Origin: Pinus tabuliformis
Lineage: Eukaryota; Streptophyta; Pinopsida; Pinales; Pinaceae
NCBI GenBank assembly: GCA_031772625.1
Contig: CM062810.1
Span: 709,393,584-709,457,583 of the forward strand
DNA length: 64,000 bases
Reading direction: 5' to 3'
Shown here in pieces: positions 20,937-33,190 of this stretch. The notes below the pieces were generated by a model that was given only the letters and a program-made list of their open reading frames with translations, made no database searches and was not told the origin of the DNA. Position 1 is the first letter of the stretch, and every line of letters begins with the position of its first letter. A program made the translations under genes and the position numbers.

Positions 20937-23900
20937 ATGGTGATACACGGGGAAGAACCAGTTATCTCTGGTTAAAGATAATGAACTTTGGTTTACACAA
21001 AGGTTAAAAGTGAGGTATTCGTCAAACCGTTAAACAATAAAGCATTTCCAAGAGTCCCATGTTAATAGATCAATCCATATAAGCTTAGGAAGATAAGTAC
21101 TCAAACCAACTATCTAGAATCATGAATCCAAATTTTGGGAAAAAATTATTTTAAGATTACCTTGTATGAAAAATAGAAGGTACATATAGGAGTGTTTTGA
21201 TAAAGCATATATCCATCGATATGAATGGTTTATGACATCGCTTCGCTACTAGCGAGACTGAAAAGTACCCCAACGAAGTTGCCTTTTATGCCATACAAGC
21301 ATGGCCCCACTTCCAGTGAGCGTCTATAGCCCCGACATGTTTACTTGTATTTCCCATGCTTCCTCTTTTAATCACCCTTTTGATAAGCACATTTGCGAGC
21401 TTAGTTTATGATGTACCTGATTGAAAGAGGTGGGATGGTAAAAGATACTTATATTAATGGATATGATACTTCCATAATGTTGACTCCAAAATATTTTCCT
21501 ACAACTATTCATTCAGAGGCTTCTGTTGGAAGTGGAGAGGTGGGAAGGATCCATTGAGTTAAACTCAAGTTCATTTCTTTCCTTGAAAAGATGAACTATA
21601 TTACTTAGAAATGATACATGTACCTCCATGGAAAATATTTAAGGGAAGAATGCTTTAGGATTCCATGAAAATATACCTTTAAGGTAAATTAAACTCATTG
21701 AAATAGACAGAGTAAAGATTTCCCATGTATTCCAACCACCGTTAGGTGAGGAAAAGGCCTACCACATAAATCATACTAGAGTCATCAAAATCAAATCATG
21801 AGCAAAGGAAAAAGTGAAAAAGAAATTGAAACTGAAATGAAAGATGAAAGCAAAAACTCCAAATATGTCAAAATGAGAAAGGAAAATATGAAAGAAAAGC
21901 CCAAATTAAAGACAAACCCAACAAGGCTAATTATAAATTGTCTCAACAAAAAATAAAATAAGATAATCATGTGAATGTTCATTCTATGTTGAGATTTTAA
22001 TAAATTTTATCTTGCAAAATTATAAGAAATGAGACTCTCAAAATGTAAAGTGAATCACAACTATGAGCTAAAATGAAGCCAAATGAGAATTCTTTGTCTG
22101 CTGCAAATTTTATTGTTTCACTGCAAATCTTTCAATGAAAGCATCCTAACAATTCTATGATCAAAACAATGTTTGAGAAACAAGCTAAAAGGTTGAGGGA
22201 CTCCCCAATTTAGTTGATTTGAACATCACCACTGCTCTTCCAAAAACTTCAAAGTAAACAAGGAGAACGAGTGTCAAATCTAGAGTGTGCAATAATTCTT
22301 GAAGCCCTGCAAAATAGAGATATAAATCAACAAAAACTAAAAACAAAATGTAAAGAAATGGAAAAGGACGACAGTGTGTATGAAATTTGCCATTGGAGAA
22401 TTTCGTTTAAAAATTTACCTGGGAAATATCACTTTTTCCAACAAAAGATAACCTCTTCTTTTAATTGGAATTTAAATTATGAAGAAGTTGAACTTTTTGA
22501 AATCTCATTGACCCAAAATCATCATTTATTAAATCTGAACTAAAGCAAGTAGTAAACTAGAAAATGATGTCTCACATTCAAGGAATCATAAGTAAACCAA
22601 GTCTATCAAAAATGGAAAATGAAGATATGCTTCTTTATTAATTGCAGTAGGAATTGTTCTCTTTATATTTCAGATTTCATATTCACTCCATGATTTGAAA
22701 ATCAAGATCAAGTCCCAACCTATATAGTACTTTATATGTATATGGAGAGGAATTTTGAATACTTTGCATGATAAATATGGAGTGATATAAAAAAAATTTA
22801 AACAAAAGAGAATTCAAACATTAATTAACCATGATCGATACTATTACCTATTCCAAATTTCTTTAGCAATTGGTTGCATCAGCACAGTGACTTCTCAAGA
22901 GAGCCTTGAAAAGAAAATGAAGATGCATACTAAAACGTGGCTAAGATGAAGAAATGGGCATCCAATAATGGGACAAGGAAAAAAATATACGAGCCACAGA
23001 TGATGAAATATTCTAGGAAGATTGCTATGAAGCATAAAAAAAGGCCCAAGTGCACACACCATGAAGAATGTATATCCCCAAAAGTTACAAAGTCATCTTA
23101 AGAAATGAAAGCTTGGGGTTTGATAAAATTGTAATTATAAATACATCCAAGCTCTCAAACATCATGATAACCTGATAAGTCGAACTATATAGTAATGGAT
23201 GAATTGACGAGAGGCCAACAATATTATATAATTTGATATCTCACTAGTCTAAGAAATTAAAAGGCTCAGAACAGAGAGAAATGGAAATCTTGGAAGAATG
23301 AATAGTAGAGGATCAAAACTCCAAGATTTACCAGTTAGAGGCTCTGAGTCGTTTCGGTAGAAAGGAATGTGACTAAAGTGGATGCAATATGAATGAGTGA
23401 AGTGCAATGGTTCAACTCAACCTAGAAAATATGAGATTCAGAAGGGGTAGAGATAAAATCATTGATAAGATCATATGCTGCAATATTTTTGCAATTTCCT
23501 TTGCTTGTAGAAAATATGGACAAGAAAGAGTCTAACATTCGATTTCAGCTGCATTAATGATTATTGGCTCATCTCGTGTATTTTTGAAGCAAGGAAATAA
23601 GAAATGAAGCAACAATATAGAACACCAATATTAAAAACAAATATTTCCCTGAACATATCAATGGTTTGGAAAGGGTTGACTGCTTTATTTATTGTAAATC
23701 TAAGTAAAACTCAAGTCTCCAAGTCAAGCCAATGAAGCCCTACAAAATAAGAAAACAAACTAATGAAAAATAGAAATTGACAACATATGAAGATGAACAT
23801 GTCAATGCATATCTGTAAGAATTTTGACTATAAATTTACATTATAGGTCTCAACATTCTCCCTGTATTATATGCGATTTTTCATATGTTCAAAATCATCT

Positions 23901-24837
23901 CATTATTCAGTCTAAATTAACAACTAAGTAATGAGTAATTGGTATTTTCTTTCCATTTAAATTGAAGTGGAAATCCTCCTCGTCACTTTTGATTTTAAAT
24001 TTTCTCCATAATTTTCGTACCATTACAAGAAATCCATCTTAAGTCCCTTTATGAAATTTGATGGCACGAAAATAAAATTCAAAATTTTTAAAGTACATTT
24101 ACTATTTTTGTGCATCAATATAGTGGTTGCCTTGTAACATAAAATGGTGCATTTTAATTTGAAAGAACATAATGTGCACTCACATTAACCAAACATGTGG
24201 GCATCCGAGGAAAGTGAGTGAATATTGAAGTTTAGTTCTAATAGATCTGTGACATTACTCAGAAATAATGTTCTTAGAAGAATTTCAAAACAAAGTTCAA
24301 ATTATACTTGCGTGATTCCAAGATGATATAGAAAAAAGAGTAATTTTACAATAAGCTAAGAGCCATATCAATTGAGCGAGTGGTGTAAAACTTCAAATTC
24401 TTTAGATGATCTTACTAATTCCGAAATTTTGTTTATAAATTTGTCGATATTGTAGGGATTAAATAAATCAGCATAAAATCAATTCAACCAAATGAGAAAT
24501 TTCGGAGAAAGGATAGAGGAAGGCCATGGACAAGAATGTTTCTCAACTGTTGCCAGATTTTAAAGATTTTCTCTTTTGCTTCAATACCCTTTCAACTTTT
24601 TCAGTTCAAGATGGAGGAAGATAAAGGCCATCAACAAAATAAGCTAACCAAGAAGCCAATATTTCATTCAAATACACGATTTAGAAACAAAAAAATGACC
24701 CAACTTGCAAATCTGCAACGTGAGAAAGCACAAAGGAAAGCACATATCCAGAGCAAAGGAATGAAAACTCTAATGATAAAATGAAATTGTCCCTGGACGT
24801 TTTATGATTTGGAAAGAATTAATTTACTTGTTTATAC
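20937..24837. other. Interior of the antisense element, no coding recognised
   Basis: About 3.9 kb lies between the second ORF and the 3' LTR. I searched both strands for RT (Y-x-DD), protease and integrase patterns and saw none. The sequence is A-rich on the plus strand. It could be the noncoding interior of a nonautonomous element or a completely decayed pol. Confidence 0.5.
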
Positions 24838-24919
24838 TTAAAATGAATTCACTAAATCAAGGAAATTAAGACCAAGATCAAGGAGTGAATCAGGGAACTG
24901 AATGAGAAGTGAGCGAGGG
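24838..24919 (-). pseudogene. C-terminal end of the antisense element's second ORF
   Basis: If the LINE and one copy of its target duplication are set aside, the minus-strand frame that reads PQNSANN at 32435 continues here without a break as PRSLLIQFPDSLLDLGLNF and ends at a TAA (24838-24840). Frame continuity over 27 further codons supports both the exact LINE insertion point and the reality of the interrupted ORF. Confidence 0.65.
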
Positions 24920-24929
24920 TTGTTTGCTC
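24920..24929. repeat. Left target-site duplication of the LINE
   Basis: TTGTTTGCTC here matches TTGTTTGCAC at 32425-32434 in 9 of 10 positions and flanks the LINE. Confidence 0.6.
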
Positions 24930-25038
24930 AAGGTTTAGGGTTTAGCGCTTCAAACCTGCAGAACCAGAATCAGCTCTAGACGCGCACAGGTTTAGAATAG
25001 TGGAACTGCTCAGAAGAGGACAAGGATTGACCCAACAA

Positions 25039-26709
25039 ATGGTAAACGGGGGGTCCATTGGGACCCCATCCTTTAAACAAATAGTTATGCAAAAACAAGC
25101 AGCGCAGGAGGGAGTAAAGATAACAGGATATGGAAAGCTTAAGCAAGATAGCGAAACAAGCAAAGAAAAGAAACAAAGGGTGCACAGAGAAACAAACAGT
25201 AACCCAAAAATGAAAGAAAAATAAAGTGATGGAAAGGAGGACAGCGAAAGGAAGGATGATACAGGGCAAAGACACATAGCCCATAAAGAGAAACAAATAG
25301 AGGAACGAGGGGAACGAGAGGAAGGGAATCAATCAAGAGAAGAAGAGAAGAAAGAAACTGAACCAAACCTCAGCAATAACAAAGCAACAAGAGGAGCATG
25401 CAAACCAAAAAAAGTAGAAACCCTAAGAGTGGTGATCACAGATTCGGAGATACAAGCCTATAGAGAACATATGTTGGAACATGCAGTAATATGCAAGTTC
25501 ATGGGACTGTGGCCAACTGAAAGAGCACTATGTCAGTGGATCAGGCAGCAATGGAAACCCAAAGGTGATGTCAAACTGCACTTAGGAGCAAAAGGTTTTT
25601 TCACTGTTGTTTTTATGAATTTAGAGAATAAGGATAGAGTATTTGATGGGGGTCCTTACTTCTTCGCTTCAGAGGGTCTCTACATGAGGCCCTGGAAACC
25701 CAACTTCGTGCCAGAGAAAGAGACATTCACACAGGTCCCAGTGTGGATCCGCCTTTTCTCACTTCCAATAGATTACTGGGGCCTCGCAGCACTCAAGCAA
25801 ATAGGGGATCGACTAGGAACTTTCATCAAAGCCTCAGAAGCAACGATGCAAAGAAAATACACTTCCTGCGCGAGAATTTGTGTGGAAATGGATGTATCAG
25901 GAGCTTTACATGAAGGATTGTGGCTGGAGTACAGGGATGAAGACTATTTCCAAGCCATTGACTATGAGCAAATCCCCTTCTGCTGCAGAAAACGTCACAA
26001 ACATGGACATTTAGTAAGAGAGTGCCCATTAAGCAAAACAGGGGAAGAACCTAAGCCAGAGCAAGCAGAAAAAAGCAGGGATGCCTTTATAAAGCCAAAA
26101 GCAAGACAAAGGGCTAACAGAAAAAGAACGAACAGATTAGGAGCAGCACAAGGCAACATCAGCAATGCCTTTGAAATCTTAGAGATAGATACAGATTCAG
26201 AAGAACAAAATAAGGAATCAAATAATAGTGAAGGGAACAAAGAAAGGACAGGTCATGAAACCAAAGAAGGGGAGGAACATCCCCTTAGAACAGCAGTCCA
26301 AATGCAGGAGCCAATAGGAGAGCCAGACGAAGATGCAGATATGCTTACCAGTGATGGTGGTAGTGAGGAGATGGAGCTAAATGAGGTTCTATAGCAGGAA
26401 GGAATGAACTTACCAGTCATGGCAGAAATCTGGAAAACTCGAGGAATAGAAAATATTCCGGAAGAAGAGATTAGAAAGATCAACAATCTATTCATTGCAA
26501 GGCAGAAGGCGGAATTGGATAGGCAAAATAGGAAGTTAGGCATAGCAAAAGGAATAGGCAGTCATTCAAAGAGCCTTTCATGCAAATCAACCAGCTCGAA
26601 ACAGAGAAGGAAGAGAGGCCGAAGAACAAACGATGAAGTATTGCAGGAACTGGGTATTTTAATGTTAAACTCTGGCAAGATGAAGGCTCTAAATGCCTTC
26701 CCGTCTTAA
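25039..26709 (+). pseudogene. LINE ORF1: DUF4283-like domain plus CCHC knuckle
   Basis: ORF1 of plant LINEs is the RNA-binding nucleocapsid-like protein. I place the start at ATG 25039 (MVNGGSIGTPSFKQIV), a usual N-terminus; the frame is open from 24946. A lysine/glutamate-rich stretch leads to the DUF4283-like domain (about 25440-25960: ICKFMGLWPTERAL, FFTVVFMNLENKDRV, VPVWIRLFSLPIDYW, IGDRLGTFIKA). The zinc knuckle CRKRHKHGHLVREC follows at about 25984-26025, with arginine in place of the second cysteine. An acidic tail then runs to TAA at 26707. Two stops interrupt the frame: TAA 25222-25224 and TAG 26392-26394. It ends 21 bases before ORF2. Confidence 0.82.
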
Positions 26710-26730
26710 GAACAATTTGTCTAGTTAAAA

Positions 26731-29700
26731 ATGAAAGTTATATCGTGGAATGCAAGAGGGCTTAATAGCCAAGCGAAACAAAGACTTCTAAAGAGAAAAT
26801 TCCAAAAAGAGAAACTGGACATCATGTTCATACAGGAAACCAAGTGTGCTAACAACAACATGGTGAATATCAGCAAAAGGCTTGGGAAACACATAGAATT
26901 TATGGAAGTCGCCAGTCAAGGTTGGGAAGGAGGTTTAGTAACTCTTTGGGACTCCCGAGTGATTCAAATCCTCTCGACAGAAGCTACAAGAGCGTTCATA
27001 GCCATGGAAACTCAATTGATAGGTAATTCTGAAACTTACTTATGCACAAATGTTTATGGACCTCAAAAGCTAGAAGATAAATTCTCTTTTCTCCGCTCTC
27101 TTTTAAGTTTAAAGCTCAGATATCCCAACTCGAAAATCATCATGGGGGGAGATTTTAATATGATAACCTCTCTTTTGGAAAAGAAAGGAGGGATTAGAAA
27201 ACTCAATAAGGATGTTGAGCTCTTCGCTGAATTCATTGATTCTGCCAAACTAGTGTACATCCAGCCAAAAAGTGGAACTTACACTTGGAATAATAGGAGA
27301 GGAGGCGAGAAGTAGATAGCCTCTCGCTTGGATAGATTCCTTATTTCAGAAAGCATTATACTTGATGGAATAATAGTGGAATCCGATATCCTTCCTAGTG
27401 GAGGATCGGATCATTGGCCAATCTCTTTGGTAGCGGCCATCTAAGGAACCCCCAGAAACAAGCCTTTCAGATTTGAGAAGTTCTGGTTGAATCACCCTAA
27501 TTTCATTCAACTGGTGGAGAAATGGTGGCACGAGCCAATGGATATCAGAGGAACCAAAATGTTTAAACTTCAAAGCAAACTAAGATACATCAAAAACAAA
27601 ATAAAAGAATGGAATACAACAGAGTTTGGGAACATTTTTAAGGAGAAAACTATCATAGAGGGAAAGTTAGAACAGATTCACAAAGAATGGGCTAATGGGC
27701 ACAACAATGAGGACTCAGCAGAACAGGAAAAAGTCCTGTTGCAACAGTGGCAAGCACGCTGTCAACAGGAAGAGACCTTATGGAAACAAAAATCCAGGAT
27801 ACAATGGCTAAAGGAGGGGGAACATAACACTAAGTTCTTTCATAGGTCTGCGCTAGACTACAGAGGGGCTAATAAGATACTCTGTCTCAACAATGAAAAA
27901 GGGGAAACTTTACAAAGTCACCAAGAAGTAACAACACTGCTCACAAGGCACTTCAATCATATAGCCCAGGAGCCGCAAGCAGACAGGACGGAAGCTATTG
28001 AGGAGCTAACTCAGGCTATTCCTAAAATTATTACCAATGAGAAAAACCTAGCTCTTATTAGGGAAATCTCTTTGGAGGAGGTGGAAGAAGCGGTTAGAAG
28101 TATGCCGAATGACAAGGCACCTGGGCCTGATGGTTTCACCATCAATTTTTATAAAGCCTGCTGGAGCTTTGTTAAGACTGAAATATGGGAAGTAGTAGAA
28201 GATTCCAGACGCTCCTGTTCTATCCTTAAATCGCTAAATTCTACCTTCCTCACTCTAATTCCCAAGGTAGAAGAGGCCAACTCTCCAGAGAAATTTAGAC
28301 CTATAGCCCTATGTAATGTAATATATAAAATCATATCTAAAGTCATAGCCAACAGATTGAAGCCCATTCTTCCTGGCCTTATTTCGGAAGAGCAGTCGCG
28401 GTACGTTGAAGGAAGACAGATTTTGGATACTATTCTTCTAGCCCAGGAAATGGTTCACACTCTTCAGACCAAGAAAATAGCAGGGATGTTGATGCAGCTT
28501 GATCTTTCTAAAGCCTATGATAAGGTCAACTGGAACTACCTTGAGGCCATACTGAACGCTTTTGGCTTTGATAAGTAGTGGACTAAATGGATTCTCGTCC
28601 TAATTAAACCCACTAAGTTTTCCATCCTTGTCAATGGCTCCCCCTCCGACCCTTTCTCTCCCTCCCGTGGCATCAGGCAAGGAGACCCTCTGTCTCCTTT
28701 CCTTTTTGTAATCCTCATGGAAGGTTTGAGCAGACTCATCAGCAAAGCAAAGAATGAGGGAAAAATCAAAGGACTACAACCCCTTCATTCCATACCAGCG
28801 ACAACGCACCAGCAATTTGTGGATGACACAATGCTGCATGGAAAGCCAACTGTGAAAGAAGCCGTGGCTTTCAAGAAAATTCTAAATCTCTTCAGTAAGG
28901 CTTCAAGTATGGAAATCAATCTTTCAAAATCCACTATTTTTTTCTTCAATACTCATTTAGCCAGTCAGAAGCATCTATTGAGTATTCTAGGCTTTCGAAG
29001 AGGTAGCCTACCCTCTAAGTATCTAGGGGGCCCTCTAACAGACAAACCCTGGCAAAAGATACACTGGGAGAAAATCCTGGCCAATATGAAGAAGAGATGT
29101 CAGCACTGGACCCACAGAGCACTCAATTTCGCTGGAAGATTAGTCCTCACCAAAGCAGTATTGCAGGCCATTCCGCAGTACCTGCTCTCTATTATCCCTG
29201 CCCCTAAAGGAATCCTACAGCAGATTAGAGCGATCCAGAGATCCTTTGTCTGGAATGGCAATGCGGAAAAAAAAAATGGGTGCTTGTTGCCTGGAACAAA
29301 CTTTGCAAATCGAAAGAATTAGGGGGCTTAAATCTTGTTGATCCCTCCACTATCAACATGACCTGTGGAGCCAAGCTCTGGTGGAGATGGTTGAAGGAAC
29401 CCAATCTTCCATGGGCCAGACACTGGAAGAAAAAATATACCCCAGACTGCAACATTCAGGAATTAATAAGGCTGCAGGAGGTTCCTGAAGGGTCTCCTAT
29501 ATGGAATTTAGCAAGAAAGAATCGCGACATTGTGCAGGATCACAACTTTTGGGAAATCCGAAATGGGGAAACAGCCTTATTCTGGGAAGATGCTTGGCAG
29601 CAACTCCCGAAGCTTGAAAGACCAGAGTTCGCAGGCCTTAAGAGACAGTGCTAGGACAGGGGCAGATACACTATCCATCAATACTGGAATCACAGCAGCA

Positions 29701-31031
29701 GGGACCAGGAATCGAGGAAGTGGTTGATCAACGCCACAGAAAGCTCAAATGAGGAAAACAATAATATAAGAAATTTTCTCGACCAACTAAACAAAAGGAA
29801 GATAAGAAAAGCTGAAGAAAAAGACCAGCTAAGATGGGGCATGAAAGGGAGTGGTAATTTTACGCTCAAGGAAGCCAGGGAACATCTCGAGAATACAAAG
29901 CAAATGGAGGTGATTCAATGGAGTAATAAGGTCTGGGACACTCTGTTTTGGCCTAAAATTAAAAAATTCCTAAGGCTCCTATTGCGAAGGAAAACCCTTA
30001 CTTGGGAGAATCTTCGCAAAAAAGGGTTTAATAGCCCTTCTAGATGCCCCATGTGCAATTCAGCTGAAGAAACAATGAACCATCTCTTCAACACTTGTGA
30101 CTGGGCTTGTCACATGTGGAAATGGGCGGAAAACATCATGCAAAAGACAGATCGAACCAGGGACTCCATCCAAGACACCATCATGAATTGGCAGAGTGGG
30201 TACTCATATAATATAAGAATTAAAAGCAAATGGAAAACCTTGCCGGGATTTATAACCTGGACCATATGGAAGGAACGGAATAGAAGAATCTTTCAGAATG
30301 AATACAGAGACATAGAGCATTCGCTAGACACTATAACCCAAAATATAAGACAATTAATTCTAGTTAAGTGCAGAGCAGAAACAGATAACCAAGCTTTGGC
30401 TAGAGACTTACACATTTTAAAAGCCTTCAAATTGGATAACGGCCGAAGTATGGGCACCACGAATTGCCAGCAAAATCCAAGCACCACGTCAATTGGCTGG
30501 AAGCGTCCTCCTGCAGGCTTTCTTAAGCTGAATTTCGACGGAGTCTCTAGAGGCAATCCAGGCTTGGCGGGCATCGGAGGCATCATAAGGAATCATGCAG
30601 GGGAAATTCTTCACATCTACAGTAAAGCCTTGGAGGAAGGGACTAATAACGAGATGGAGTTTGCTGCCATGGAACAAGGACTCAGAATTCTCAGAGACAC
30701 TCAGGGTGGCACCGCGATGGTTGATGGAGACTCAGAGTTGGCAATAACAGCGGCAAGGAAGCTCTACGGGGGAGCGAAATCAAGTAAGGTTACTAAACAT
30801 TAGAGACTTGCCAAGGTTACAGACAACATGGCAGGTATGTTGGGAGAAATGAAAGGTCTGATTTTTCAGGCGGTGCGACAGAGAGCTAATATGGTTGCTG
30901 ACCACCTGGCGAACTATGGAATCGAGCACCCAAACACCATGTGGGACAGTTGTTGGCAGAATGTAGACTGCCCGGAATTAAAAGAAAAGTGCACCCAGCT
31001 CTCCAGGCAAGATCTGGGTGACGACAATTGA
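26731..31031 (+). pseudogene. LINE ORF2: endonuclease, RT, zf-RVT, RNase H
   Basis: The protein (about 1430 codons) nicks target DNA and copies LINE RNA. Endonuclease: MKVISWNARGLN, FIQETK, TNVYGPQ, GGDFN, and SDHWP near 27410. RT: DKAPGPDGF, FRPIALCNVIYKIISKVIAN, LDLSKAYDKVNW, GIRQGDPLSPFLF and QFVDDTML (F-x-DD, near 28817). The zinc-binding C-terminal part has CPMC...H...C near 30050. RNase H has LNFDGVSRGNPG, NEMEFAAMEQ, DGDSELA and VADHLANYG, so all four acidic residues are kept. Interruptions: TAG 27313, TAA 27442, TAG 28576, a frame change at a run of ten A (29267-29276), TAG 29652 and TAG 30801; final TGA at 31029-31031. Apart from these, the family pattern is complete. Confidence 0.92.
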
Positions 31032-31067
31032 GAATGAGTGGGAGGAAGAACATAACCACGTCACACT

Positions 31068-32102
31068 ATGATGAGACATGCTGGCACTGCAGATACCATT
31101 AAAGAGTGGCAGGGGGTAGAAGGACACGCGAGTTCGGCGCAATTATGGCACGAGCAGAGGAAAGAGGATATAGGATCAGATATGATAAGTAAGGATATGC
31201 GCCGCCGAGGCCAGATCAAGGAGGGGGACACTTGGCAGGAACTGAAGCAGGAGAGAAAAGGTGACCGTAAAGGAAAGGATATGAGCCACTACACAAACAA
31301 TTCGACATCACGCAGAAATTATTATGACAGGACATGCAAGTTGCGAAGAGACAGGCGGTCTTCAACCGGTAACATCCCAGGCAACCTCTATTTAACTTCC
31401 ACCAAAGGCAAGGGAAAAAGCATTGTTTTATCGTGTAGTAGACCAGAGCCCACCCATTCTGCAGAAAGCATCCAGAATTACACCGTGAGAGTAGGCACGA
31501 CAATGGCAGGGGAAGGAAGTCGCAACGCTTCTGCAAATAAAGATCTCAAGATCGCTAGAGAAATGTATGAAACGCGTACCTCGCTAAGGAACAAGCGTAA
31601 GATCATTGACCTGGAAGCCATGGTCCATGAGGAAGAAAAGAAGTTGTCGGAGCAGGACATAGAAAAAGAAGTGGATTGGCTTTAGGACCCCGAAACTGTT
31701 ACCACGCGGGCCACCCAGTTCTTCAGGACTCAAGCAGAGAGCTGGCGTATGAAAACACTACTAGCTCAAGCCTTGAGCATGCAGGGCAATAACGTAGATC
31801 AAGTGCGAAGAGACCAGCATATCTCAGAGGCCAAGACGGAGGCACACATCGCAATCGTAGAGAGCCTGGATTTTAAGGTTAGTGCGCTGGAACAAGAGGT
31901 CGATAGCATCTCCAAGAAGCTCACAGTGCTAATCAAACTCCTAAGGCATACTATTGGACAATATACAAGGCAAGCCGAACATCAGAAGGATGAACCGGTG
32001 GGAGATCATCAAGGCCAGCATCCCAAGCATGCACAAGCAGGCACCTCAATGTCTGAACCAGCTCCAGAGACATCCAAGAATTATGTGGTGCTTAAGATGT
32101 AA
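31068..32102 (+). pseudogene. LINE ORF3: basic, then coiled-coil-like protein of unknown function
   Basis: An open frame of about 344 codons starts at ATG 31068, 36 bases after the ORF2 stop, and ends at TAA 32100-32102, with a single TAG at 31683-31685. The N-terminal half is rich in Arg, Lys, Asp and Ser (MRRRGQIKEGD, RNYYDRTCKLRRDRR). The middle (SLRNKRKIIDLEAMVHEEEK) and end (IVESLDFKVSALEQEVDSIS, KKLTVLIKLL) have heptad-like spacing that suggests coiled coil. I recognise no domain. Plant L1 elements normally stop after ORF2, so this is either an accessory ORF or captured sequence. Its near-open state, with a stop of the same kind as the other ORFs, suggests it was coding when the LINE inserted. 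Confidence 0.55.
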
Positions 32103-32424
32103 AGGGGTTGTTTTGATTGTGGCTGGTTTCTTTGTTCTTTCGGTTGGTCCTCTATGTTCCCTTCCGTTATGCTGGTTAGTTGGTCTATTGTTGTTCCCTG
32201 CTGTTATGTTGGTTAGTTTGTTTGTTGCTTCTGTTGTTTGTCTGCTGCCTCACTCAGGCACATGTTTAAGTGTTTGACTTTTGTCAAGCTCTATGACAGT
32301 GCCACCCTGCGTGGTGTGCTTATAATTTACATTAATGTTACAAATAATGTTACAACATGGCTGGGACTCATTTGTAAAGATTTCTTTCCTACAATTATCA
32401 ATAGAAATTATAAAGTTAAACTCA
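32103..32424 (+). other. LINE 3' untranslated region
   Basis: T/G-rich sequence with repeated GTTATGCTGGTTAGTTGG-like words (32164-32220), then GTTTGACTTTTGTCAAGCTC (an imperfect hairpin AGTGTTTGAC...GTCAAGCTC) and a terminal CAATTATCAATAGAAATTA. A usual LINE 3' end signal is replaced by a short A/T tail. Confidence 0.5.
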
Positions 32425-32434
32425 TTGTTTGCAC
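32425..32434. repeat. Right target-site duplication of the LINE
   Basis: TTGTTTGCAC, matching TTGTTTGCTC at 24920-24929 in 9 of 10 positions. Confidence 0.6.
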
Positions 32435-33190
32435 TATTTTGTGGTAATGGGAAGATATCAAGCGTATGATCCAAAAATGGTACTTCATCATCGTAGGAAT
32501 AAAAAATTGAGATAGGTTTCTGAATACCAAAATTACTATGATGATTGTTTGTTTGAAAATTAGAATGGACCAAAATAAATCCTTGATTAAAGTTCTCTTT
32601 ATATTCAAAAACAGATTCACCTAAGGAATCAGACAAAAACATCTCTGAAGAGAAAAGAGGTTGAGCATTTTCATTTTCCAAGTCATCATCATAAGTAATT
32701 TCATATGTGTCCTTTTCCTTTGAATTAAATAAATTAGAACTATACAAGTAATTAAATACCAAACTAAGAGCGTCTTCAAGATTATTGATTAAATTTTCTC
32801 TGCCAATATCAAAAATTAATAATTCATTCTTAATATAAGTTCCTCCGTTTTCTAAAATTAAATATGTATTTAAAAGAATTGTTGATTGATTACGAATTAA
32901 ATTATTATTGTTAAATATATCATGAGAGAGAGAGAAATAGGAAGTTGAATATATATACTTGAAGGTTTCTCTATGTATAGATGATTTCTGATTTTCCAAA
33001 ATAGACAATTCAAATTCTTCGTGCATTTGATCGATCTGCAAATTGTTGTTGAGCTACTCCATAATTTGCAATTTATTATCAGCAGTTTGAGCATTCTCAT
33101 TAGCATTTTTAATTTCAATTTGTGAAGAATCATAGTTGTAATTTTGAACAATTTAATCATCATCAATGATGGATATACTTTATGGTTCTT
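32435..33190 (-). pseudogene. Second ORF of the antisense LTR element (uncharacterised)
   Basis: On the minus strand an open frame runs from about 33040 to the LINE junction and, past two stops (TAA near 33152, TAG near 33055), upstream toward the gag relic. The protein is rich in Asn, Ser, Leu and acidic residues: IKNANENAQTADNKLQIM, MHEEFELSILENQK, LENGGTYIKNELLIFDIG, YSYDDEVPFLDHTLDIF. I recognise no enzyme motif. Position directly after gag suggests a gag C-terminal or accessory product. After the LINE it ends at 24838. Asn-rich composition differs sharply from every other coding piece here. Confidence 0.55.

Larger units (their letters stand above)
24930..32424 (+). mobile_element. Near full-length L1-type LINE with RNase H and a third ORF
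   Basis: About 7.5 kb in plus orientation: short 5' leader, ORF1 (25039-26709), ORF2 (26731-31031), ORF3 (31068-32102) and a T/G-rich 3' UTR that ends in ACAATTATCAATAGAAATTA, like other plant LINE tails, without a long poly-A. An imperfect 10-bp duplication flanks it. It interrupts the antisense LTR element, opposite in strand. Stops number eight across the three ORFs and there is one frameshift. That is few for this length, so it is much younger than the surrounding copia relic. Confidence 0.88.

Noticed and set aside
24932..24945. Telomere-like GGTTTAGGGTTTAG at the LINE 5' end
   Set aside because: Only two units, and it lies at the start of the LINE leader; too short to call an interstitial telomere.
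24942..25366. Leu/Ser/Phe-rich minus-strand frames looking like membrane proteins
   Set aside because: They are antisense to the purine-rich, Lys/Glu-coding LINE ORF1 start, which produces hydrophobic shadows.
26404..26709. Separate small gene between LINE ORF1 and ORF2
   Set aside because: Same frame as ORF1 after a single TAG; it is the ORF1 C-terminus.
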